A DNA stretch of 64,000 bases from Mycolicibacterium sp. P1-18 (lineage in GTDB: Bacteria; Actinomycetota; Actinomycetes; Mycobacteriales; Mycobacteriaceae): contig NZ_NPKR01000004.1 in the NCBI RefSeq assembly GCF_008329535.1, positions 496,001 through 560,000 on the forward strand, in the 5' to 3' direction. Numbering within the stretch: the stretch's first letter is position 1; each line of letters begins with the position of its first letter. Under the pieces are notes generated by a model that worked only from the letters and a program-made list of their open reading frames with translations, did no database searches and was not told where the DNA came from. Shown here in pieces: positions 52,211 through 59,993 of this stretch. The position numbers and the translations under genes were made by a program.

Positions 52211-53995
52211 ATGAAGATCGTATTCCTCCACGGCATCGGCGACGGCGAACCGGACTACTCATGGCTGGACGGCCTGAACCGGGGCATGGAACAGGCGGGA
52301 TACCCTGCCATTGAACGTGAACAGGTCATCGCACCGCGATACAGCGCGCTGCTGAAAACCGATGAACACAATGGCGCCAAGCTGCCACCGGTCACTTACC
52401 ACCCGAAGGACGAAGGCGTCTCCCGGCGAGAATTCGAACGACGACAGGCCCGCGTTCAGCGCTACCTACGCCTCAATGATGGTGTCCGATCGTATGGATT
52501 CAACCTGCTTCCCGAATTACTTTGGAGCACGGTTCCTCAGTTCGTCTACAACAATCTTGCGCTTTGGGACCTCGACCAGGTTCGACGATATGTTCGCGAA
52601 GAAAAGGTCCGTGCAGCGGTGATGAATCACATCCTCGACCACATGCCTGCACACGGCGACGTCATCTTGGTTGGCCACAGCCTTGGGTCCGTCATCGCCA
52701 TCGACTTGCTGGACCACCTCGCCACCGATCTTCACGTACGCAGATTCATTACCATCGGCAGTCCCGCCACTATCCGCGCCTTGCATGAAGGTAGCGAACG
52801 TCTCCTGAAGCGTTTTCCTTATGGGCGCGTGGATGATTGGTCGAACTTCCTCAGCGTCCGTGACATCGTAACCGGCGGTCGGGGGCTGGCGCGCACCTTT
52901 CCGGGTGCGCAAGACTTCGTGCTCAACAACGTTTCCGCGCACGATGCCGATCTCTACCTCGGCGACCCGGCCGTGGCCGCTCTGGTTGCGCACTCGCTCT
53001 ACCTCACAAAGGAAGTGGTTCCAGCAGGATCAGGCATCGCCGTCCGGATGGGCGACCCCGAAGCGTCGGCGTTGCTATTGCACCACTTCGCCCGCGCGGT
53101 TGGACGCAACATTAAAGATGCCGACCGCGCGGCCCGCTTTCGGGCCGCCTTGAGGATCATGCGCGACGACCTCTCCGAACAGGTCGCCCAGTACGCCGCG
53201 GCTGGCAAGCTCCTCTCGCCCGAGCTGGTCGAGCTGATGAACGGAAAACTCCCCGAATTGCCGCATCGTTGGGAACTTCACGAAGCCGTCGGCGAGCTCG
53301 TCGTGCTGGCATTGACCAACTGCATCGCACCGTACGAGATCGATCCCGGTGAGGCGCAAATGTTGGCATTGAACGACATCGCAGTTGATCTGGGCTTCCA
53401 GCGCGGCACGGGTACCAAGGTGGCGGATGCCATCAAGGAGGTGAACGCGAGCGTCGTTGGACGCAGTGGCGTCCCGTGGGGTCAGGTGTTGACGGCCGCC
53501 GCCGGTCTCGCCATCCTCGCGGCGGGACCAGTGGGCCTTGCGGTCGCTGCCCCCGCCGGTGCGTTCGGTGCGGCGGCGCTTACCGGTGGCCTCGCCGCCT
53601 TCGGACCGGGCGGCATGATCGGCGGGTTGGCCATGCTCGGGGGGCTAACCGGTGCCGGCGCGGCCACGACCGCTGCCGCCTTGGCCGGCGGAGGTGGCTC
53701 CGAGGGCGGTGTTCCGAACCTGCAGAAGATCATGATCCGGGTGTCCACCGAATTCGCACGCAAGAAACTTGATCTGCCCTTCGACACCACGTTGTGGTAC
53801 CAAATGACTGACTTCGAAGGTCAAATCTCAGCAGTTCTCAACAGACTCAAGGCATTCGATGACCCCAAGTCGGGCAAGATCGTTCAGCTCACCGCGGCGC
53901 AGGTTGCCATTAGCGCGTTGCTGCGGTTCATGATGGAGAAAGGATTGTCACCCGAGGAGCTCACCGACGGTGAGCAGAAGTCGTTGGAAAAGTAG
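52211..53995 (+). CDS. Alpha/beta-hydrolase (lipase-like) with C-terminal Gly/Ala-rich membrane segment
   Basis: A 594-residue protein. The N-terminal 240 residues are an alpha/beta hydrolase: IVFLHGIGDGEPDYSW at the start and the nucleophile elbow VILVGHSLGSVIAIDLL near residues 151-167, with NFLSVRDIVTGG and later His as candidate triad members. The middle is helical. Residues about 415-500 are a glycine/alanine-rich hydrophobic region (AAAGLAILAAGPVGLAVAAPAGAFGAAALTGG...GGMIGGLAMLGGLTGAGAAT) that could insert into a membrane, ending in a helical tail. A lipase plus membrane segment could damage membranes. It follows the coiled-coil gene by 224 bp. Confidence 0.85.
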   Translation: MKIVFLHGIGDGEPDYSWLDGLNRGMEQAGYPAIEREQVIAPRYSALLKTDEHNGAKLPPVTYHPKDEGVSRREFERRQARVQRYLRLNDGVRSYGFNLLPELLWSTVPQFVYNNLALWDLDQVRRYVREEKVRAAVMNHILDHMPAHGDVILVGHSLGSVIAIDLLDHLATDLHVRRFITIGSPATIRALHEGSERLLKRFPYGRVDDWSNFLSVRDIVTGGRGLARTFPGAQDFVLNNVSAHDADLYLGDPAVAALVAHSLYLTKEVVPAGSGIAVRMGDPEASALLLHHFARAVGRNIKDADRAARFRAALRIMRDDLSEQVAQYAAAGKLLSPELVELMNGKLPELPHRWELHEAVGELVVLALTNCIAPYEIDPGEAQMLALNDIAVDLGFQRGTGTKVADAIKEVNASVVGRSGVPWGQVLTAAAGLAILAAGPVGLAVAAPAGAFGAAALTGGLAAFGPGGMIGGLAMLGGLTGAGAATTAAALAGGGGSEGGVPNLQKIMIRVSTEFARKKLDLPFDTTLWYQMTDFEGQISAVLNRLKAFDDPKSGKIVQLTAAQVAISALLRFMMEKGLSPEELTDGEQKSLEK

Positions 53996-54084
53996 GGACC
54001 TTCAGCGCAAGGCACCGAAAATAATCTGAGTGTTCAAGAATGGGCCGGATGCGACGTTGTCTAGCACCAAACCTTCGCGACTGG

Positions 54085-54282
54085 TCAAATTTTCACTGTC
54101 TTGGCAGCGATTTCTTCGTACCCGTCCCTGGTCGTGGGCGGGGTGCCCCACGGCTGAAAATCCTGCGACTGGAAGAGGATGCCGACAACGTCGCCGTCTA
54201 AGAGCAGACCCTGCGCTTTGTCGTCGCGCGGCCAGTTCACTTCGTAAATAGATTCAAGGTCACCTTCCCCGAGGGGGGCCAT
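54085..54282 (-). CDS. Small hypothetical protein
   Basis: A 65-residue frame (MAPLGEGDLESIYEVNWPRDDKAQGLLLDGDVVGILFQSQDFQPWG...), 23 bp downstream of the IF2-N protein on the same strand. It has a plausible beta-rich composition and no family match that I know. Confidence 0.5.
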   Translation of the reverse strand: MAPLGEGDLESIYEVNWPRDDKAQGLLLDGDVVGILFQSQDFQPWGTPPTTRDGYEEIAAKTVKI

Positions 54283-54305
54283 GCGGTTTAACCCTCACGG
54301 TGGAA

Positions 54306-55280
54306 TTAGAAGCCGTTCCCGTAACTCGACGACGACCGACCGACGCGCCAGGCGCTTGGCTTCTGGGATCGCATTCTCTCTGCAGCCGCCTCATCTGCCC
54401 ACCGCTCCTCCTGGGTCTTCGGTGGGCGCGGCGCGTTCATCTCGCGCAGACGTCGTCGTACCTTCTCCGGATCGGCCGGCGTGCGCTCGGCCGGCTGCGG
54501 CGTGGCCAATCGGCGCCTCTGTGCAATCGGCCCGTTCGCTTTACCACGCGAGCGCGATGCGCCCTTTGGACGCTGCGAGTTCCCCTTCTGCTGACTAGGT
54601 TGAATCTTCTCGACCAGCACCGATACCTGCTGCTTGTAGCGCTCGCATTGCTTCTCCAAGTGTCCGTTGAGGTTCTGCATACTTTTCAGCTCGGACTCAA
54701 GTGAACCGCATCGAGCGCGCCACCAAATAAGGTGATACTCCGGCAGCCGTGCCGCGCACTCGCCACATGCGGAGATCTTGGGGTCAGCCCCGGCCGGGGT
54801 CGGCGATGTCTTGAAACGATAACCGCATAACGCTTGTCCACTGTTCTCGTCGAGGTAACTGCGGTGATGAAAGGTCCCTGAGCCATCTTCGGCGAGGAGG
54901 ACGTGCTCCGGCTCGGACGCCATCTGGCAGTCCTGGATGAGCGGGCGAGCTTGCTCTGCGGCAGGCATTCGTCGGCGAACCTGTGATGCGACTTGATCAC
55001 TGAGAAGCGCGTCCGACGGCAACGACTTTCGGGTCATCGCCTGCACGACCTCCCTGACTGATGGCTCTGACACACCGAGCTCAGCCGCCAACTCGGCGAC
55101 GGTGATGCCGGTCGCGCTGCGGGTCCCGTGGGCGGCTCGCACGCGCTGCGCCATCGACCGCTCGATGGTCGACCCTCCCGACTTGACCACGACGCCTATC
55201 TCGCGCAGCGTCGCGAGGAGATCCTTGACGGGCACGCCGAGTTCCTTCGCGAGTTCGTGAACCCGCATTTTGTGCGCCAT
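54306..55280 (-). CDS. Stand-alone IF2-N-domain DNA/RNA-binding-like protein with Cys-rich centre
   Basis: A 324-residue protein. Residues 1-45 ([36 protein letters not shown]) match the N-terminal domain of translation initiation factor IF-2, a small helical nucleic-acid-binding fold; a second HTH-like unit follows ([22 protein letters not shown]). The centre has [19 protein letters not shown] and [12 protein letters not shown], which may bind zinc, then a coiled coil and a basic, disordered tail. The GTPase core of IF-2 is missing, so this is not the initiation factor. Function unknown. Confidence 0.85.
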   Translation of the reverse strand: MAHKMRVHELAKELGVPVKDLLATLREIGVVVKSGGSTIERSMAQRVRAAHGTRSATGITVAELAAELGVSEPSVREVVQAMTRKSLPSDALLSDQVASQVRRRMPAAEQARPLIQDCQMASEPEHVLLAEDGSGTFHHRSYLDENSGQALCGYRFKTSPTPAGADPKISACGECAARLPEYHLIWWRARCGSLESELKSMQNLNGHLEKQCERYKQQVSVLVEKIQPSQQKGNSQRPKGASRSRGKANGPIAQRRRLATPQPAERTPADPEKVRRRLREMNAPRPPKTQEERWADEAAAERMRSQKPSAWRVGRSSSSYGNGF

Positions 55281-55406
55281 GGCCTACTCCTCTGAAATCC
55301 GGTGTTCGTCATCTTGACATTGCCTGCCGACAAATTCGGGCCAGAGCCGCTGGGCGGACCGGTGCCAAGGATCGTGGTGTCCTTGGGCTCGCCTACATTG
55401 CATGTC

Positions 55407-56189
55407 ATGCGAGTGGTCGGGTGGAATGTGCAGCAAGGCGGAGGAACGCGTGCCGCCCGCCTGGTCGCCGCGCTGGTAACGCTGAACGCAGACGTGTTGG
55501 TGCTCTCCGAGCACCGTGCATCGGGCCCTCTTGCGAGCATGCTCATGGCGCACGGTTGGACACACCAGATCGGCATCCCAGACCCGTCCGGTGGGTATGC
55601 TGCCGTGCTTGTCGCCTCTCGCAGCGCTCTCTTAACCCTAGCGCCTCAGCATCCAGATGAAACTTGTTCTTCGCGTTGGGTTCACGTACAGGTCGCAGAC
55701 TCGGGTTGGGCTGTTGCGGGTGCGCTAATACCGGGACATCACCGCGACCACCCGCTCAGGAAAGAGCGGTTCTGGGATTTCGTCGTGTCAGACTTTGCCC
55801 CGTTGGCCGCGCTTCGTCCGACGCTATTCGTGGGCGATCTGAACACTGGCCTTCATGGTATCGACGAGATCGGCGCGACGCTGCGGTGCTCGGCACACAT
55901 GATATCGCTTAGAAGCGCCGGATGGGTCGACGTGTGGCACGCCATGAACCCGAGTGTTCGGCCGCCGTCGACGTGGTGGGAACCGACGACGGGAAACGGA
56001 TTCCGGCTCGACCACGCGTTCTTGTCGCCGTGTAGCCCGCCTGCGATTGCTATCGACTATCCGCGTTCGGTCGACAACACACCAACCACGCGGGCGGGCG
56101 CACGAAAGGCCGCGGGTGAAGTCTCGCCACTATCGGATCATGTACCAGTCGTGGTCGATCTCCCGCCGCTCAGCGGCCCACTTGCGTAA
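55407..56189 (+). CDS. Endonuclease/exonuclease/phosphatase (EEP) family protein
   Basis: A 260-residue metal-dependent phosphoesterase. It begins MRVVGWNVQQGG (the WN motif), has the catalytic Glu in VLVLSEHRA, GDLN in LFVGDLNTGLHG and the final SDHVPVVVDL. A His residue near HHRDHP may correspond to the conserved H. Substrates of EEP proteins include DNA, lipids and phosphoinositides. ATG 55407 is preferred because earlier in-frame starts extend into the promoter side of the divergent IF2-N gene. Confidence 0.87.
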   Translation: MRVVGWNVQQGGGTRAARLVAALVTLNADVLVLSEHRASGPLASMLMAHGWTHQIGIPDPSGGYAAVLVASRSALLTLAPQHPDETCSSRWVHVQVADSGWAVAGALIPGHHRDHPLRKERFWDFVVSDFAPLAALRPTLFVGDLNTGLHGIDEIGATLRCSAHMISLRSAGWVDVWHAMNPSVRPPSTWWEPTTGNGFRLDHAFLSPCSPPAIAIDYPRSVDNTPTTRAGARKAAGEVSPLSDHVPVVVDLPPLSGPLA

Positions 56190-56229
56190 AAGTGACGAGC
56201 CAGCAAGTAACAATTAAACATTGACCCGT

Positions 56230-58989
56230 TTAGGGCGCGACTAGCTGAATAATCTTGTCTCGAGCGGGATCCACGTTCTCCCGCGCCCAAGCGAGAACCT
56301 CGTCCTCCTGCGTGAAAAGAATGACCTGATGCGCAGTACTCAGCTCATGCAGCATCTCCATCACCGCCACCGTGCGCACAGCGTCAGATTGGGTAGTGAC
56401 GTCATCGAAGATCAGTGGAGCTGTCTCGACGCCGCCGGAGAGAACTTGCGACAGTGTCACGCGAAGCAGTAGGTAAATCTGTTCGGTCGTGCCCATTGAT
56501 AGCCGATCCGCCTGTCGCACTTGGCCCCTCGTCTCGGTCACCTGCATCGTAAGGTCGCTTGGATCGACGGTGACGTCGCGGTACCGACCGTTCGTCACCT
56601 TGGGAAGCCAGGGCCTCATCCGGTCCGCGAGGGCAGGTGCGATGGAGGCGTTGGCACGCTCCTTGGCGTTCATCAGTTCGTCGGTGGCCGCGCTCAAACA
56701 AGAGGCCAGTAACTCCACCTGCGTCACTGCTCGCAGTGCATCGGCTTCTGCTTCCACGGCTTCCGCCACCGAACCAAGATCGTTGCCAAGTGTCTGGATC
56801 CTGCCCTTCAGCTGTCCGTCCAGGTTGATCGCCCGGTCATGGCGACTCTTCGCATCCGCAGCGAATGCGTTCAGATCGAGGGGCATCGGCACAGCGGGCT
56901 CGTCCCCCGCGTTCGCCATCTGTATTGCGAGGTCGGACTTCCACTCGTCCAGTTCGCGGCCGCCGAGCAGTTGTTCGAGCAGCGCGACGTCCGTCTTCTG
57001 TTTTGTGAACGCCTCCCGCTTCACCTCCTGCCTACGCGCCCACCGGCGAAGCCCATCCGCGGCGGCCTCGAGCGACTCGGGCTCCAGACCGACGGTCCTT
57101 GCAAACTCGACGACGTCGCGGCCCTGACTCTCGCGAGCGACGAGTGCCTGCTGATGAGCCGCTTCGAGCTGTTGTCGCTGTATCTGCGCCGCAACGAGAT
57201 CGGGACGACGGGCTGCCTGCTGGGCAACCTCCGCACGCGCCTTGCACGCGTCGACGTAGTCGACAAAGACCTGGAGAGTCTGCGCGACAACGTCATCGGC
57301 TACCTCTACATGGGCCGCTTCACCGAGGAGGCGGGTCAACGCCCGGAGCCTGTCGTCGCGCGAGGCTCGAAACTCCGCCGCACGATCCGCATGCTGAGCC
57401 GCGATCTTCCGCGCCGCGCCGGCGTCATCAATCGCGCGGGCCATCCTCTTCAGTCCCTCAGGGCTAGGCTCAAGAGATTCGGCGAGTACCCGAGTTCTCG
57501 CGGCACCGACTCGTTCCCGATGTTGGCGCAGCGCAACATCTTGCGCCATAACCCCGGCCTGGACCTCCTGCGCCGAGAGCGACTCCAGGAGGAAGTTGGC
57601 TAGCCGGCGCGTGACGGCGATCAAGGCATCGGCGCGAGACCGCTCAGCGTTATGCAGCGCCGTACGTTCGGTACCCGACACCGGGTCATTCGACGCAGAA
57701 TCGTATTCTGCCTTCAACCGCCGATACGCGGCGTCGTGCTCATCGACCTCGCGCTGCAGCGCCGCAATTTGCGCTGCCCGCTCGCCCCTCGTCTGCTCGA
57801 ACTCTGCCACTGCAACCGTGTCGACCTCAGGCGGAGTCGATGCGAGAATATCGGCTAACGTGCGCAACTCGTCCGAGGCGAGGATCGTCGAGGACGGCGG
57901 AGCGACGTCGGGCGGTGCGCTATTCAGGTGGGTGTCGAGAGCGGTCTGCGCTTGGTCGAGTGCCGCGCGGGCTTCCACGATCTCCGAACGCGGTTCGAGG
58001 TCGCCCTCCGGAGTGCGAGGCAGCTGGTCTATCTGGACCTGCAGGTCGGCCGCCGTCAATCCCTCACCCAGCGGCGCGACATCAGTCCCGCCGTCGAACA
58101 CGACGAGGACCTTCGTCGCGGCTGCGAGCTGCGCTTCATCGACTTCCAGGTCGACCTTGTTCGTCTTCGCCAACGCATCGGCCAGCTCGCCTGCTCTCTC
58201 GACCCGCCCCCGTAACTCGTACACACTCCGCCACTTCATGAGTCGCTCGCCCAGTTCGACTTCCGCGCGTGACGTCGTCAGTGCAGGGGCAAGCTTCTGA
58301 CGGTTGCCGATGGTTTCGAGAAGCTCGCTGAGGTCGTCCCGTCGCGTCTCCGCCAACGCTTGAGCGCCCGTCAAGCTCGTATGACTGGTCCGCAGCGGCT
58401 TACTGCCGATGTGAGCCACTCCCACCCATTCGCTGCGTCGCTCCTTGAGCCAGCCCAGTGCCGCGTCTGCCGACGCATCGGCCGCTCCGGTCGACGCGGC
58501 CTTCTCCAGCAACTCCTGCAGTGCGCCCGCGTCGTCGCGGACTCGAAGGATGTCGGCCTGTCCGGTGAAGATGGTCGCCCGCGCCGAGTGGCGGTTGAGG
58601 CCCAGGAGCTTGGTTCCGTCGAGGCTCCCGTCCGTGAGCCAGTCGGTGTCGGACAGTCCACGGGCGGTCTTGGCATCGACGATCTGCCACTCACCCTTCG
58701 CTAGGTCTTGTTCGATCGCCAGTGTGCGGCCGTCATCTAGCGTGACTACGAGCGCGGCAACCCATTTGGACCCCGACCACGGCTTGTTTCGGTTCTTGTA
58801 CTCGGTTTCGGCGGCAGACCCTTTGCCCTTGTACTTGCGTCGGCCGGCGAGGGCCGCATAGGTGGCGTTGAACCAGCTGGACTTGCCCGCCTCGTTGGGT
58901 CCGTGAACGACGTTGAGTCCAGTCGCGAACTTCAGACTCTCCTCGCGCAACGGCCCGAACGCGGCTCCGACCACGGTGTTGATGTACAC
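56230..58989 (-). CDS. Rad50/SbcC-like ABC ATPase (SMC family)
   Basis: A 919-residue SMC-type ATPase. The N-terminal half domain has GLNVVHGPNEAGKSSWFNA (Walker A about 30-37) with the Gln-loop region, then a long middle (about 190-790) dominated by coiled coils; the C-terminal half has QADRLSMGTTEQIYLLLR (ABC signature) and APLIFDDVTTQSDAVR (Walker B), and VILFTQEDEVL in place of the D-loop/His-switch. A zinc-hook CxxC as in Rad50 is not apparent. The gene follows a Mre11-like gene by 3 bp and is in the order of sbcD-sbcC. Expected to open or scan DNA ends. Confidence 0.92.
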   Translation of the reverse strand: MYINTVVGAAFGPLREESLKFATGLNVVHGPNEAGKSSWFNATYAALAGRRKYKGKGSAAETEYKNRNKPWSGSKWVAALVVTLDDGRTLAIEQDLAKGEWQIVDAKTARGLSDTDWLTDGSLDGTKLLGLNRHSARATIFTGQADILRVRDDAGALQELLEKAASTGAADASADAALGWLKERRSEWVGVAHIGSKPLRTSHTSLTGAQALAETRRDDLSELLETIGNRQKLAPALTTSRAEVELGERLMKWRSVYELRGRVERAGELADALAKTNKVDLEVDEAQLAAATKVLVVFDGGTDVAPLGEGLTAADLQVQIDQLPRTPEGDLEPRSEIVEARAALDQAQTALDTHLNSAPPDVAPPSSTILASDELRTLADILASTPPEVDTVAVAEFEQTRGERAAQIAALQREVDEHDAAYRRLKAEYDSASNDPVSGTERTALHNAERSRADALIAVTRRLANFLLESLSAQEVQAGVMAQDVALRQHRERVGAARTRVLAESLEPSPEGLKRMARAIDDAGAARKIAAQHADRAAEFRASRDDRLRALTRLLGEAAHVEVADDVVAQTLQVFVDYVDACKARAEVAQQAARRPDLVAAQIQRQQLEAAHQQALVARESQGRDVVEFARTVGLEPESLEAAADGLRRWARRQEVKREAFTKQKTDVALLEQLLGGRELDEWKSDLAIQMANAGDEPAVPMPLDLNAFAADAKSRHDRAINLDGQLKGRIQTLGNDLGSVAEAVEAEADALRAVTQVELLASCLSAATDELMNAKERANASIAPALADRMRPWLPKVTNGRYRDVTVDPSDLTMQVTETRGQVRQADRLSMGTTEQIYLLLRVTLSQVLSGGVETAPLIFDDVTTQSDAVRTVAVMEMLHELSTAHQVILFTQEDEVLAWARENVDPARDKIIQLVAP

Positions 58990-58992
58990 GTC

Positions 58993-59928
58993 TCAAGTCT
59001 CCCGAGCGGAGGTATCGAGGGCCGCGAGTCCGAGCGCAACGGTCTGATGCCGTTGTAGCTCAGGGGTGTTGGCGTAGGCCATTGCTTGGAGAAACTCCGC
59101 TCGGGCGCTGCGGTCCGTCGGGTCGACCCGTGGTGTCGCGAAACTCAGAGAATCGAGATCGAGGACTACCTCGCGGGGGAGATTCCGTTCAGGTCCACCA
59201 AAGCCAGGCAAGAGCACTCCCGTTGCGAGCGTGCCGAGCAGTCGCAGGAGCAACGGATCACCCGGCGTCAGCGCAGCGTCGAGAGCAGCGGCGAGCGCAT
59301 CGGTATCGGTGAGCTTTGTGACGTCGACGTCGACCGAAACTCCGGGTTGGCCGCTCATGTCGACTTGCCGTGCCGGCTCATTCGGATTTTCGCTGTCGAT
59401 CAGCAAGGCGAACCCTCCGGCTTCGCGTGGATCGTGGACGAGGTCGGGGACGGTGAGGATCCCCGCGTCGTCGGCCACCCCGGCGCGGATGAGCACGCGG
59501 GGGCCCGGCGCGACGGGAACCCGCGGGGCGGAGCCGCCCGGCGACGTCCACGCGCTCGCCCACACCGCCTCTGCACCCGCACAGGGTTGAAAGTCGAAAG
59601 ACGAACAGATCGAGATATTCGGAGCCCAACCTTGAGTGTTGTAAAGGCTGGTGTCATTGATCCAGTCGGACCGACCGGGGACGACGACGACGTCGCCACC
59701 GAAGGTTCCCAGAATCTGGGACGCGTAGTCGACGGCGGCAGGTAATGCATAGGAGCGGTCGAAGAGGTCGCCTGCAATGAGCAAGACGCCCACCGTGCGG
59801 CGATTCGCCTCCTCGACGACGAGCGCGAGGACTTGGCGTGACCATCTCCGCAAAGCCGACCCGAACGGGGCACCGAGGCCGGGCCACGCGTGGTCGAGAT
59901 GTACCCCGCTAACGATCATGATGTCCAC
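58993..59928 (-). CDS. Mre11/SbcD-like metallophosphoesterase, degenerate
   Basis: A 311-residue calcineurin-like phosphoesterase that is first in the operon with the Rad50-like ATPase. Only part of the metal centre remains: the usual D-x-H at the start reads SGVHLD (residues 7-12, Asp replaced by Gly), LIAGDLFDRS (residues 50-59) is intact, and the expected GNHD reads PGRSDW (residues 84-89). The conserved His further on is not obvious. It is probably catalytically weak or a structural nuclease-like subunit. Start ATG 59928 is divergent from the SNF2 helicase. Confidence 0.87.
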   Translation of the reverse strand: MDIMIVSGVHLDHAWPGLGAPFGSALRRWSRQVLALVVEEANRRTVGVLLIAGDLFDRSYALPAAVDYASQILGTFGGDVVVVPGRSDWINDTSLYNTQGWAPNISICSSFDFQPCAGAEAVWASAWTSPGGSAPRVPVAPGPRVLIRAGVADDAGILTVPDLVHDPREAGGFALLIDSENPNEPARQVDMSGQPGVSVDVDVTKLTDTDALAAALDAALTPGDPLLLRLLGTLATGVLLPGFGGPERNLPREVVLDLDSLSFATPRVDPTDRSARAEFLQAMAYANTPELQRHQTVALGLAALDTSARET

Positions 59929-59993
59929 GGCCTGATTCCTCCCGTTTGCTGTCTATCATGCGGATAGTCATTCCGGAGGAAATGGAGACAGCG

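Noticed and set aside
56839..57603. 254-residue plus-strand frame inside the Rad50-like gene
   Set aside because: Antisense shadow of a coiled-coil region whose regular charged repeats keep the opposite strand open.
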